NCBI RefSeq assembly: GCF_030813795.1
Contig: NZ_JAUSUX010000001.1
Span: 186,001 to 250,000 of the forward strand
DNA: 64,000 nucleotides
Source: Desulfofundulus luciae
GTDB taxonomy: Bacteria; Bacillota; Desulfotomaculia; Desulfotomaculales; Desulfovirgulaceae
Direction: 5' to 3'
In this document: positions 28,848 through 36,859 of the stretch, in pieces
How positions within the stretch are numbered: position 1 is the first letter of the stretch
Layout: every line of letters begins with the position of its first letter
Made by a program: the position numbers and the translations under genes
The notes under the pieces: model-generated
Database searches by the model: none
What the model was told of the DNA's origin: nothing
Seen by the model: the letters and a program-made list of their open reading frames with translations, nothing else

Positions 28848-29324
28848 CTAATTTTTTAAAAAATTGGCCAGGACATCAAGTATATCTATCGTCCGGACAA
28901 CCCCCACGACCCTGCCTTCCCTGTTGAAAACGGGAATATGGTTTACCTGGTTGGTTAGAATAATGCGCGCTACTTCTTGAATAGGGGTGTTTTCGTCAAC
29001 AAAAACCTTTACGACGGGCCGCATTACCTTTTTCACCTTTGTATTCTTTAGCCGCTCCCTTTCAATGCGCACAAAGAAGGTTCCCCAACTGTCTGCAGTC
29101 CATAGGTCTTCTTCTACGCCATAGGCGGCCAGGGCCTTCAAGATTGTTCTGGTAGTTAAAAAGCCCACTATGTTGCCGTGCTCATCCAGAACGATTAGAG
29201 TGCGGTAACCCCTGGGGACGGCGTTTCCAAACACCTCCAGGGCGTGCCTTAAACTGTCGTCGGCATTAACGGAGGCATAGTTGGAAATGGGCACCATAAT
29301 ATCTTTGGCCAGGCGTCCGGGCAT
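28848..29324 (-). CDS. CBS-domain pair protein
   Basis: A 158-residue protein with two CBS repeats (about 7-70 and 98-155). They carry IMVPISNYASVNADDSLRHA, LIVLDEHGNIVGFLTTRTIL, KKVMRPVVKVFVDENTPIQE and HIPVFNREGRVVGVVRTIDIL. CBS pairs bind adenosyl ligands and control attached enzymes or channels, but no other domain is present here. ATG at 29324 has GAGGGGGG upstream. It faces the chemoreceptor and has its own minus-strand promoter. Target unknown. Confidence 0.9.
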   Translation of the reverse strand: MPGRLAKDIMVPISNYASVNADDSLRHALEVFGNAVPRGYRTLIVLDEHGNIVGFLTTRTILKALAAYGVEEDLWTADSWGTFFVRIERERLKNTKVKKVMRPVVKVFVDENTPIQEVARIILTNQVNHIPVFNREGRVVGVVRTIDILDVLANFLKN

Positions 29325-29361
29325 TTTATTCCCCCCTCGTCTGATTGTTGATGGTAATAGA

Positions 29362-29391
29362 ATAATAAATCTTTTTGATTAAACTTTTCAA
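29362..29391 (-). promoter_or_regulatory. Promoter for the CBS gene
   Basis: On the minus strand TTGAAA (29391-29386), 18 bases, TATTAT (29367-29362). Confidence 0.65.
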
Positions 29392-29491
29392 CAAACCGGG
29401 GCCGAATCGTTGTTTTTAAAGCCCGGCGCTGAATGAAAAAAAGGCGAAAATTTCACAAAGATTGGCGAACGTCTGCCCTTAAATAAATAAT

Positions 29492-29528
29492 CACCTCCTC
29501 ATCAGGCCACCCTAGTGGGGAGGAGGTG
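29492..29528 (+). promoter_or_regulatory. Hairpin that sequesters a ribosome site
   Basis: CACCTCCTC (29492-29500) is the exact complement of GAGGAGGTG (29520-29528), which is the ribosome site for the small gene starting at 29534. A small inner stem (CCA/TGG) is possible. When folded, the site is fully paired. Confidence 0.65.
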
Positions 29529-29533
29529 TTTTT

Positions 29534-29695
29534 ATGCTCAAAACGCACAATCTTTATAACAGGGGAAAAGTTCGCGGCATCCTCAGCCTGTACTTTCCGC
29601 CACCGTTTAAAGTCTCCAGATTGACCACCCAGAATTTCCCCGAAAAGACCAGCAATACAATCCTGGGCAAAGCAAGGAACCCGGAGAATCCATAA
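29534..29695 (+). CDS. Small hypothetical protein with an occluded ribosome site
   Basis: I do not recognise this 53-residue product. It is basic, with no membrane helix: MLKTHNLYNRGKVRGILSLY, then a Pro-rich FPPPFKV turn and a polar tail ending GKARNPENP. ATG 29534 lies five bases after GAGGAGGTG, one of the strongest ribosome sites in the window, and that site pairs with an upstream anti-site to make a nine-bp stem. Such an arrangement suggests conditional translation. It occupies an otherwise empty 520-base gap between the divergent CBS gene and yitT. Confidence 0.5.
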   Translation: MLKTHNLYNRGKVRGILSLYFPPPFKVSRLTTQNFPEKTSNTILGKARNPENP

Positions 29696-29760
29696 ACATT
29701 TTTTGTTACCTGATGCAGGAATCTGTTGCTTCGGTGAGAATAAATATACTCTGTGTTTTT

Positions 29761-29838
29761 AATAGGGCTGCCTTGTTCTGGTTAAGATAAACCTGGTATG
29801 TTCTGGCTTTAAACCAGGGGGCCCTATTTCTATTTTTT
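29761..29838 (+). terminator. Structured leader or terminator before yitT
   Basis: AATAGGGC (29761-29768) pairs with GCCCTATT (29821-29828), which is followed by TCTATTTTTT. A second stem, CCTGGT (29792-29797) with ACCAGG (29813-29818), nests inside. It may end transcription of the small gene or attenuate yitT. No known riboswitch class was recognised. Confidence 0.55.
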
Positions 29839-29845
29839 ACTGGAG

Positions 29846-30703
29846 ATGGCAAGTGCGTTTATGGCCATTCTAAGCGAGTTTTTGGGAGTGACGCTGGGGG
29901 TGATCCTGACCGCCCTCGGTCTGGATCTCTTCCTGGTGCCGAACAAAATTGCCGCCGGGGGGGTAAGCGGCCTGGCTACAGTCTTCCACTATCTGACCGG
30001 TGCCCCCGTGGGGATGACCATGCTGGCTTTAAACGTGCCCCTTTTTGCCCTGGGCATTTACCGCCTGGGGCTGAAGTTTGGTTTCCGCTCCCTTTACGGC
30101 ACCATCAGCCTGTCCCTGGTGGTGGACGCGCTGGCTCCCCATCTCCCCGTGCCCACCCGCGATCCCCTGCTGGCCGGCATCTTTGGCGGGGTGCTCACCG
30201 GCCTGGGGCTGGGTCTGGTTTTTCGCTACCGGGGCACCACCGGCGGCACCGATCTGGCCGCCGCCATTTTGCGCACCTACACCGGCGCCAATGTGGGTCA
30301 GCTTCTTTTCCTGGTGGACGGCATGGTCGTGATGCTGGCCGGGTTTACCTTTCACTCCTGGGAGCTGGCCATGTACGCCCTGATCACCATTTTTGTTACC
30401 GCCTGGCTGATCGACCTGGTGCAGGAAGGGATTAGTTACACCAAGGCCTTCTTCATTATTTCCGAACGGACAGAAGAAATTGCCGCCGTGGTGCTGCGGG
30501 AATTAAACCGCGGGGCTACGGCTTTAAAGGGCCGGGGCATGTACACCCGTATGGAGCGGGACGTATTGCTGGTGGTGGTCAACCGCTCCGAGGTGACCCG
30601 CCTGAAAGATCTAATCTACCGGGTGGATCCCCAGGCCTTTGTCATCCTGGCCGATGTACATGAGGTGCTGGGGGAAGGGTTTAAGCAGTGGCAGGGCTCG
30701 TGA
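29846..30703 (+). CDS. YitT family membrane protein
   Basis: A 285-residue protein with five or six transmembrane segments in the first 190 residues (YitT_membrane domain: LVPNKIAAGGVSGLATVFHY, YRGTTGGTDLAAAIL) and a C-terminal DUF2179 domain (about 195-280: FIISERTEEIAAVVLRELNR, GATALKGRGMYT). The family is widespread in Firmicutes and of unknown function; the C-terminal domain may bind a small ligand. ATG 29846 abuts GGAG, so ATG 29861, 15 bases later, may be the true start. The upstream leader can fold into a terminator-like structure. Confidence 0.9.
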   Translation: MASAFMAILSEFLGVTLGVILTALGLDLFLVPNKIAAGGVSGLATVFHYLTGAPVGMTMLALNVPLFALGIYRLGLKFGFRSLYGTISLSLVVDALAPHLPVPTRDPLLAGIFGGVLTGLGLGLVFRYRGTTGGTDLAAAILRTYTGANVGQLLFLVDGMVVMLAGFTFHSWELAMYALITIFVTAWLIDLVQEGISYTKAFFIISERTEEIAAVVLRELNRGATALKGRGMYTRMERDVLLVVVNRSEVTRLKDLIYRVDPQAFVILADVHEVLGEGFKQWQGS

Positions 30704-30762
30704 ATGAGTAAATATATGGTTTTGTAATTAATACGCGTTTTAATACGCGTTATGGGGCATGG

Positions 30763-30817
30763 TGCACCGGTTTCAAGTGAGCACTCAGGCAACCCCGGGG
30801 GGTGGGAAGCCGGTGTA
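30763..30817 (+). promoter_or_regulatory. Folded leader upstream of split transketolase
   Basis: An 11-bp stem with two wobble pairs joins 30763-30773 to 30807-30817, enclosing CCCCGGGGGG. Just before it (30727-30752) TAATACGCGTT occurs twice in tandem, a possible operator. No known riboswitch class was recognised. Confidence 0.35.
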
Positions 30818-30861
30818 CGTAAAGCGTGCCCGTAAAATTTTTCGTCCAGGGAGTGTTCAAG

Positions 30862-31680
30862 ATGGATGGGGAAAAAATTAAAAGGCTGGAAGAGAAGGCC
30901 CGGGAAATCCGCCGGCACATTATCCGCATGACCGGTGCCGCCGGTTCGGGCCACCCCGGAGGGTCTTTGTCCAGTGCCGATATTGTAACCGCCCTCTACT
31001 TCGAGGTAATGCGCATTGACCCCAAAAATCCCCGCTGGCCCGGCCGGGACCGCTTTGTCCTTTCCAAGGGGCATGCCGCGCCGTTGCTCTATGCGGCTCT
31101 GGCGGAAAGGGGATTTTTCCCCGTGGAGGATCTCCTCACCCTGCGCCGCCTGGGCAGCCCCCTGCAGGGGCACCCGGACATGAAGAAATTGCCGGGAGTG
31201 GAGATGTCCACCGGCTCACTGGGCCAGGGGTTGGCCTGTGCCAACGGGATGGCCCTGGCGGCCAGGCTGGACGGCCGGGACTACCGCGTTTACGTTCTTT
31301 TGGGCGATGGGGAGATTCAAGAAGGCATGGTCTGGGAGGCGGCCATGGCGGCGGCCCACTACCGGCTGGACAACGTAACCGCCTTTCTGGACCACAATGG
31401 CCTGCAAATTGACGGGCCAGTTGCCAGGGTGATGTCCGTGGAGCCGGTGGCCGAGAAATGGCGCGCCTTTGGCTGGGACGTGCAGGTGATTGACGGCCAC
31501 AACATGGAAGAAATTCTCCAGTCGGTGGAAAAGGCCCGGGCCGTGCGGGGCAAACCCCAGATGATTGTGGCCGAAACGGTGAAGGGCAAGGGGGTATCTT
31601 TTATGGAGAACATGGTGGAATGGCACGGCGTGGCCCCCAAACCCGATGAAGTGGAACGGGCCCTGGCCGAGCTGGCTTAA
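30862..31680 (+). CDS. Transketolase, N-terminal (thiamine diphosphate) subunit
   Basis: First half of a split transketolase, 272 residues, carrying the thiamine diphosphate and metal site. Visible are [47 protein letters not shown] and the [15 protein letters not shown] cofactor motif. It transfers two-carbon ketol units in the pentose phosphate pathway with its partner downstream. ATG 30862 has AGGGAG eight bases upstream; the frame is open to 30826 without a site. Split transketolases are usual in Clostridia and archaea. The second subunit starts 20 bases after the stop. Confidence 0.95.
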   Translation: MDGEKIKRLEEKAREIRRHIIRMTGAAGSGHPGGSLSSADIVTALYFEVMRIDPKNPRWPGRDRFVLSKGHAAPLLYAALAERGFFPVEDLLTLRRLGSPLQGHPDMKKLPGVEMSTGSLGQGLACANGMALAARLDGRDYRVYVLLGDGEIQEGMVWEAAMAAAHYRLDNVTAFLDHNGLQIDGPVARVMSVEPVAEKWRAFGWDVQVIDGHNMEEILQSVEKARAVRGKPQMIVAETVKGKGVSFMENMVEWHGVAPKPDEVERALAELA

Positions 31681-31700
31681 AAAAGGGGAGGTATTGAGCC

Positions 31701-32645
31701 ATGAAAAAGATTGCCACCCGGGATGCCTACGGTGAGGCCCTGGTGGAGTTGGGGCGGGAAAACCCCGATGTGGTGGTGCTGGACGCGGACCTGGCCAAGT
31801 CCACCAAAACCATTGGGTTCGCCAAATACTTCCCGGAACGCTTTTTCGATATGGGCATAGCCGAGCAAAACATGATTGGTACGGCCGCCGGCCTGGCTGC
31901 CGCAGGAAAAATTCCCTTTTGCAGCACTTTTGCCATCTTTGCCACCGGCCGGGCCTTTGAGATAATTCGCAACAGCGTGGCCTACTCGCGGCTCAACGTC
32001 AAGATTGCCGCCAGTCACGCCGGCATCACCGTAGGGGAGGACGGCGGCTCCCACCAGTCGGTGGAGGACATCGCCCTGATGCGGTCCCTGCCCAACATGA
32101 CCGTGTTCGTCCCCGCCGATGCGGTGGAAACCCGGGCGGCGGTGCGGGCGGCGGTGCAAATCCAGGGCCCGGTTTACATCCGCCTGGGGCGTCCGGGTGT
32201 GCCCGTGCTGCACGGGGACGATTTTCATTTCGAGCCTGGCCGGGCGGTAACCATGCGGGAAGGCAATGACGCCACCATTATTGCCACCGGGATTATGGTG
32301 GCCACCGCCCTGGAAGCCGCCGGCCTGCTGGAGCAGGAGGGTATCCGGGTGCGGGTGGTCAACATGCATACCATCAAGCCGCTGGATGAGGAGGCGGTGA
32401 TTGCAGCCGCCCGCGAGACGGGGGTCATCGTTACCGCCGAGGAGCATTCCGTCATCGGCGGCCTGGGCGGGGCGGTGGCGGAAACCGTCTGTGCCCGCCA
32501 TCCCGTGCCCGTCTACCGGGTGGGCGTCCCCGATGTTTTTGGCGAATCGGGCAAGCCCGGGGAGTTGCTGGAAAAATACGGCCTGACTGCCGCGCACCTG
32601 GCGGCCAGGGTGCGGGAAGCAGTAAAAAGGAAAGGCAACAAGTAA
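31701..32645 (+). CDS. Transketolase, C-terminal subunit
   Basis: Second half of the split transketolase, 314 residues. It holds the pyrimidine-binding domain (VVVLDADLAKSTKTIGFA, DMGIAEQNMIGTAAGLAAAG with the catalytic Glu) and the C-terminal transketolase domain (VTAEEHSVIGGLGGAVAET). GGGGAGG lies ten bases before ATG. It forms a heterotetramer with the N-terminal subunit. A dehydrogenase E1-type or DXP-synthase-like role is unlikely because the paired N-terminal gene is transketolase type. A terminator follows. Confidence 0.95.
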   Translation: MKKIATRDAYGEALVELGRENPDVVVLDADLAKSTKTIGFAKYFPERFFDMGIAEQNMIGTAAGLAAAGKIPFCSTFAIFATGRAFEIIRNSVAYSRLNVKIAASHAGITVGEDGGSHQSVEDIALMRSLPNMTVFVPADAVETRAAVRAAVQIQGPVYIRLGRPGVPVLHGDDFHFEPGRAVTMREGNDATIIATGIMVATALEAAGLLEQEGIRVRVVNMHTIKPLDEEAVIAAARETGVIVTAEEHSVIGGLGGAVAETVCARHPVPVYRVGVPDVFGESGKPGELLEKYGLTAAHLAARVREAVKRKGNK

Positions 32646-32660
32646 AATATTACATTTTAT

Positions 32661-32699
32661 ACAACCCCTCTCTTTCCGGGAGGGGTTGTCTGCTTTTTT
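32661..32699 (+). terminator. Terminator after transketolase
   Basis: ACAACCCCTC (32661-32670) pairs with GAGGGGTTGT (32680-32689), a ten-bp stem with a nine-base loop, followed by CTGCTTTTTT. It marks the end of the accessory block. Confidence 0.92.
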
Positions 32700-32790
32700 C
32701 TGGTTTTTTAAGAGGATTTCTGGAGAGATTGTCGAAGTGTATACGAAAAAGCTTGTGCAGCATGGTTTTTGACGTAACTGAGGTGGGATG

Positions 32791-33477
32791 ATGATCCGTT
32801 TTTACGGTGTGACCAAAATCTACCCCAACGGGGTTAAAGCCCTGGATAATGTGAACCTGCATATAAAAAAGGGTGAGTTTCTTTTTCTCATAGGTCCCAG
32901 CGGGGCGGGAAAATCCACCCTGACCAAGCTGATTTTCCGGGAAGAACTGCCCACCCGGGGGCAGGTCCTGTTTAACGGCAGGAACGTGGCCCGCCTGCGG
33001 TCCCGGGAGGTACCCTACCTGCGCCGTAAGATCGGGATGGTTTTTCAGGATTTCCGTTTGCTGCCCCAAAAGACGGTTTTTGAGAACGTAGCCTTTGCCC
33101 TGGAGGTAACCGGGGCCTCCTCCCGGGAGATTAAAAGGCGTGTCCCGGAGGCGCTCAAACTGGTGGGCCTTGAGGGTAAGGCCGGCGTGCTGCCGGCGCA
33201 GCTTTCCGGAGGGGAGCAGCAGCGGGTGGGTATTGCCCGGGCCATTGTGAACAACCCCGTACTGCTCATTGCCGACGAGCCAACCGGCAACCTGGATCCG
33301 GAAACTTCATGGGGGTTGATGGAGTTATTCCAAAAAATAAACAATAATGGAACCACTATCCTAATGGTTACCCACGCCCGGGATATTGTGGATGCCATGA
33401 AAAAACGGGTGGTGGCCCTGGAATCCGGGCGCATTGTGCGGGACGAGGAAGGCGGGGGGTACCGCAATGAGGATTAG
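32791..33477 (+). CDS. ftsE: Cell-division ATP-binding protein FtsE
   Basis: ABC ATPase of 228 residues that works with FtsX to activate peptidoglycan hydrolases at the division site or cell cylinder. It has Walker A GPSGAGKST, Q-loop VFQDFRLLPQKTVFENVAFAL (DFRLL is FtsE-like), signature LSGGEQQRVGIARA, Walker B LLIADEPTGNLDP and His in MVTHARD. Two in-frame ATGs (32788, 32791) follow GAGGTGGG; I take the second. FtsX starts 11 bases before its stop. The order ftsE-ftsX-hydrolase activator-S41 protease parallels Bacillus. Confidence 0.96.
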   Translation: MIRFYGVTKIYPNGVKALDNVNLHIKKGEFLFLIGPSGAGKSTLTKLIFREELPTRGQVLFNGRNVARLRSREVPYLRRKIGMVFQDFRLLPQKTVFENVAFALEVTGASSREIKRRVPEALKLVGLEGKAGVLPAQLSGGEQQRVGIARAIVNNPVLLIADEPTGNLDPETSWGLMELFQKINNNGTTILMVTHARDIVDAMKKRVVALESGRIVRDEEGGGYRNED

Positions 33478-34354
33478 AACCCTCGTCTACTATTTCCGGG
33501 AGGCCTTTTTATCCATTTTTAGGAATAGCTGGCTGTCTCTGGCCGCGGTGGGTACAGTGACCATATCCCTGCTTATTTTGGGCTGTTCCCTGCTGCTGGT
33601 GGTGAACACGAACCAGCTTGCAGATCACCTGGAATCCAGCCTGGAAATCAGCGCTTTTTTAAAGGACGGCCTTAAAGACGAGGAAATCCGGGAGTTAAAC
33701 GATAAAATCCGTTTCCTCCCCGGCGTGGTACAGGTGCAGTTAATTTCCAAAGAGCAGGCCCTGGAGGAATTGCGCCGCAGCTTCGGCTCGCGCAAGGAGA
33801 TTTTGGACGGCCTGGAGGGGGATAATCCCCTGCCCGACACCTTCCGGATCAAAACCCGGCGGGCAGATCAGGTGGTGGAAGTGGCCCAGAAGGTTGCCTC
33901 CATGGCCGGGGTAGAGAATGTGCGCTATGGCCAGGGCGTGGTGGAGAAGCTGGTGGTGGTGACGCACTGGGTGCGGGTGGCCGGAATAGGAGCCATGCTC
34001 CTGGTGGGTGCGGCGGCGGTATTCTTAATTTCCACTACCATTCGCCTGTCGGTGTTTGCCCGCCGGCGGGAAATCGGGATTATGAAGTACCTGGGGGCCA
34101 CCAACTGGTTTGTGCGTTTTCCCTTTTTAATTGAGGGGATGGTCCTGGGACTGCTGGGGTCTTTGCTGGCGGCCGTTCTGGTTTACACCGGGTATTTGTC
34201 GCTGGTGGAACATCTGGCCCGGGCCATGCCCTTCATCCCCCTGGTTTCCGACGGGCAGGTCCTGTTCAGCCTGCTGGGGGGTCTGGTGGGGCTGGGGCTG
34301 TTTATCGGTGCCCTGGGCAGCACCATATCCATTCACCGGTTTTTAAATGTTTAG
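33467..34354 (+). CDS. ftsX: Cell-division permease-like protein FtsX
   Basis: Membrane partner of FtsE, 295 residues. TM1 is about 22-46, followed by an extracellular domain of about 120 residues ([17 protein letters not shown], which includes the ECD that contacts the hydrolase activator) and three C-terminal helices (about 168-292). [15 protein letters not shown] and NPLPDTF fall in the ECD. It transmits ATP hydrolysis outward rather than transporting a substrate. ATG 33467 lies after GGCGGGGGG and overlaps ftsE. The M23 gene starts within 20 bases of its stop, favouring a functional FtsEX-activator complex. Confidence 0.96.
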   Translation: MRIRTLVYYFREAFLSIFRNSWLSLAAVGTVTISLLILGCSLLLVVNTNQLADHLESSLEISAFLKDGLKDEEIRELNDKIRFLPGVVQVQLISKEQALEELRRSFGSRKEILDGLEGDNPLPDTFRIKTRRADQVVEVAQKVASMAGVENVRYGQGVVEKLVVVTHWVRVAGIGAMLLVGAAAVFLISTTIRLSVFARRREIGIMKYLGATNWFVRFPFLIEGMVLGLLGSLLAAVLVYTGYLSLVEHLARAMPFIPLVSDGQVLFSLLGGLVGLGLFIGALGSTISIHRFLNV

Positions 34355-34373
34355 TTTTTTGGGGGGAGATGGT

Positions 34374-35507
34374 TTGAAAGGTCTTACCGGCAAGATCGTG
34401 GCCCTGGGGCTGGTTCTGGCCCTGTCCGGGGCCGGAATGGGCGTGGCTCAGGGGGCCAGCTTGCAGGAAAAGTTAAAGGAAACCAGGCAAAAGCTTTTCC
34501 AGGAGCAGCAAAAGGTGCGGGAATCAAAACAGGAAGTGCGCGGCTACGCCGACCGGGTGGCCGACTCGGAGCGGGCCATCGCTGCTGCGGAGCAGCGCAT
34601 CCGGGAGCTGGATAAAAACCTGCAGGTGGCCCTGCGCGACGTAAACCGCGCCCGGCAGGAACTGGCCGAAGCCGAAGCGAAGCTTGAGGAGAGCCGCCGG
34701 GTGATGAAACAGCGCCTGCGGGATATCTATCAGTGGGGAGAAATTGATTACCTGGAAGTGCTCCTGGCCGCCCGGGATTTCAGCGACTTTATCAACCGTT
34801 ACGAGCTATTAAAACGAGTGGTGGCCCGGGATGCGGCCATAGTGGACGATTTTTCGGCCCGGCGCCGGGAGGTGGCCGAAAAGAAGGCCCGCCTGGAGGA
34901 GCAACGGGACCGCATTGTGGCCTTGATCAGGCAGCAGCAGGCGGCCCGGCAGCAGTTGGTGGAGCAGCAGAGGCAGCAAAAGATACTGCTGGCCCAGGCG
35001 CAGCAGGAATTGAGCCGGCATGAGGAAGAGGCGGAAAGGTTAAAGGCCCAGGAGCAGGAAATTTTGCGGCAGATCGCCCTGGAAAGGGCCCGCAGCCATC
35101 CCTCGGCGCGCCGGGGCAGCGGTGTGATGACCTGGCCGGTGCCCGGTTACTCGTCCATTTCCTCGGGGTTTGGCTCCCGCCGCCACCCCATTCTGGGTTA
35201 TGTGCGCTTGCATAACGGCATTGACATCCCGGCTCCCACGGGTACGCCGGTGGTTGCCGCCGAGGAAGGAACGGTCATTTACGTTGGCTACATGAGCGGC
35301 TACGGCAATATGGTCATGCTGGATCACGGCGGTGGGATAACCACCCTTTACGCCCACCTTTCGGCCCAACTGGTTTCTGTCGGCCAGGATGTGAAGAAAG
35401 GGCAAACCATTGCCCGGGTGGGCAGCACGGGAATGTCCACCGGTCCCCACCTGCATTTTACCGTGATGGTCAACGGTTCGCCGGTGGATCCCACGGGTTA
35501 TTTGTAA
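34374..35507 (+). CDS. EnvC/PcsB-like coiled-coil M23 peptidase
   Basis: A secreted murein hydrolase or activator of 377 residues. It has a signal peptide (about 1-27, ending VAQGAS), a long two-part coiled coil (about 30-230; the middle carries [18 protein letters not shown]) and a C-terminal LytM/M23 domain. The zinc ligands look intact ([11 protein letters not shown] with His and Asp, YAHLS, PHLHFTV), so it may cut peptidoglycan itself, unlike degenerate EnvC. TTG 34374 fits GGGGGAG six bases upstream; ATG 34347 within ftsX is the alternative. FtsEX-coupled cell separation or elongation is the likely role. Confidence 0.92.
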   Translation: MKGLTGKIVALGLVLALSGAGMGVAQGASLQEKLKETRQKLFQEQQKVRESKQEVRGYADRVADSERAIAAAEQRIRELDKNLQVALRDVNRARQELAEAEAKLEESRRVMKQRLRDIYQWGEIDYLEVLLAARDFSDFINRYELLKRVVARDAAIVDDFSARRREVAEKKARLEEQRDRIVALIRQQQAARQQLVEQQRQQKILLAQAQQELSRHEEEAERLKAQEQEILRQIALERARSHPSARRGSGVMTWPVPGYSSISSGFGSRRHPILGYVRLHNGIDIPAPTGTPVVAAEEGTVIYVGYMSGYGNMVMLDHGGGITTLYAHLSAQLVSVGQDVKKGQTIARVGSTGMSTGPHLHFTVMVNGSPVDPTGYL

Positions 35508-35519
35508 CTGTGATCCCTG

Positions 35520-35561
35520 CCGCGATTCCGGATATTCCGGAGCCGCGGTTTATTGTTTTTT
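35520..35561 (+). terminator. Terminator after the M23 gene
   Basis: A 13-bp stem with one mismatch (35520-35532 with 35536-35548), then TTTATTGTTTTTT. Confidence 0.85.
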
Positions 35562-35627
35562 CCCGGGTTTGAACCATTCCGGTTCATTTGTCCGGCAACT
35601 GTTGTAATTGCCCCGGCGTTGTTGTAG

Positions 35628-35633
35628 TATAAT
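35628..35633 (+). promoter_or_regulatory. TATAAT -10 for the S41 protease gene
   Basis: Perfect TATAAT. The best -35, TTGTAA (35602-35607), is 20 bases away, so the promoter is uncertain. A start near 35640 would exclude the GTG at 35636 as initiator. Confidence 0.45.
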
Positions 35634-35671
35634 ACGTGTGTACAGGAAAGATAAGGCAGGTGGGTGTCAAG

Positions 35672-36838
35672 GTGGGCATGACAACTTATCACCGGACGAG
35701 GAACAGATGGATCCGCTGGCTGGCCGCCCTGAGTGTCGTGGTTTTTTTAATTATCGCGGCTTTTGGGAGTGTGCTGGCCAGTAACTATAAGCACCTGGGG
35801 ACCCTGTTCCAGGTTATTAGCCTGGTACGTACCAGGTACCTGGAGCCCGTGAGTGCCACCACCCTGGTGGACGGGGCCATTCGCGGCCTGGTTGAGTCTT
35901 TAAACGATCCTTATTCGGTTTACCTGGACCCCGGGGAATATGCCCGCTTGCAGGAGCAAATCCGGGGCAGCTTTGGCGGCCTGGGCATTCTGGTGGGCAT
36001 CAAAGAAGAACACCTGACGGTGATGCGTTCCTACCAGGGCACGCCGGCCTACCGAAAGGGGATCAAACAGGGGGATGTGATTATCCGCATTGACGGCCGG
36101 GATGCCCGGGGGATGGACCTGGATACGGCTGTGAGCCTGATGCGCGGGCCGGTGGGCACGGAGGTCAAACTGACCATTGCCCGCAAGGGAGTGCCTCAAC
36201 CCTGGGATGTAAAGCTGGTCCGGGAGGAGATTAGCGTACCTACCGTGGAGGGCAGAATGATACCGGACAAAGGGATCGGTTATATTTCCCTGACCCAATT
36301 TACCGAAAAAACACCGGAAGAACTGGAGGCCACCATTTCCCGCTTGAAAAAAGAAGGAATGCGGGCGGTTCTCCTGGACTTGCGCAACAATCCGGGGGGT
36401 GAGCTGCGCTCGGCAGTAAAGGTGGCCAGCTATTTTATCCCCAGGGGGCCGGTGGTTTACATCCAGTACCGTTCGGGCCGGGAGGAAACATATACCTCCG
36501 AAGGCAAAAACCTAAACCTGCCTCTGGTGGTGCTTATTAACCGGGCCAGTGCCAGTGCCGCGGAGATTCTGGCCGGGGCCGTTAAAGACACCAGAGCAGG
36601 TATCCTGGTGGGGGAAAAAACCTTCGGCAAGGGCATTGTGCAAACGGTATTTGATCTGGACAACGGTGCCGGTCTGAAACTAACCACGGCCCGTTACCTG
36701 ACCCCCTCGCGCCACGACATCCATAAAAAAGGGATTATGCCGGACGTGGTGGTGGAACAGGAGCCCCAGGCGGAAGTAGACCTGCAGCTGGAACGGGCCA
36801 TTGAAATCCTGGAAAGCAAGATGACCAGAGCCGCCTGA
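35672..36838 (+). CDS. Carboxy-terminal processing protease (S41, CtpB-like)
   Basis: Membrane-anchored serine protease of about 388 residues. It has one N-terminal transmembrane helix (about 15-37), a PDZ domain (about 95-175: GSFGGLGILVGIKEEHL, AYRKGIKQGDVIIRIDG), and the S41 core with Ser in NRASASAAEILAGAV and Lys in GEKTFGKGIVQT. Bacillus CtpB cleaves SpoIVFA during sporulation. GTG 35672 has AGGTGGG seven bases before it; ATG 35678 and GTG 35636 are alternatives. The MinJ-like gene follows after 21 bases. Confidence 0.95.
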   Translation: MGMTTYHRTRNRWIRWLAALSVVVFLIIAAFGSVLASNYKHLGTLFQVISLVRTRYLEPVSATTLVDGAIRGLVESLNDPYSVYLDPGEYARLQEQIRGSFGGLGILVGIKEEHLTVMRSYQGTPAYRKGIKQGDVIIRIDGRDARGMDLDTAVSLMRGPVGTEVKLTIARKGVPQPWDVKLVREEISVPTVEGRMIPDKGIGYISLTQFTEKTPEELEATISRLKKEGMRAVLLDLRNNPGGELRSAVKVASYFIPRGPVVYIQYRSGREETYTSEGKNLNLPLVVLINRASASAAEILAGAVKDTRAGILVGEKTFGKGIVQTVFDLDNGAGLKLTTARYLTPSRHDIHKKGIMPDVVVEQEPQAEVDLQLERAIEILESKMTRAA

Positions 36839-36859
36839 CGTGGAAAGAGTGGTGAAAAA

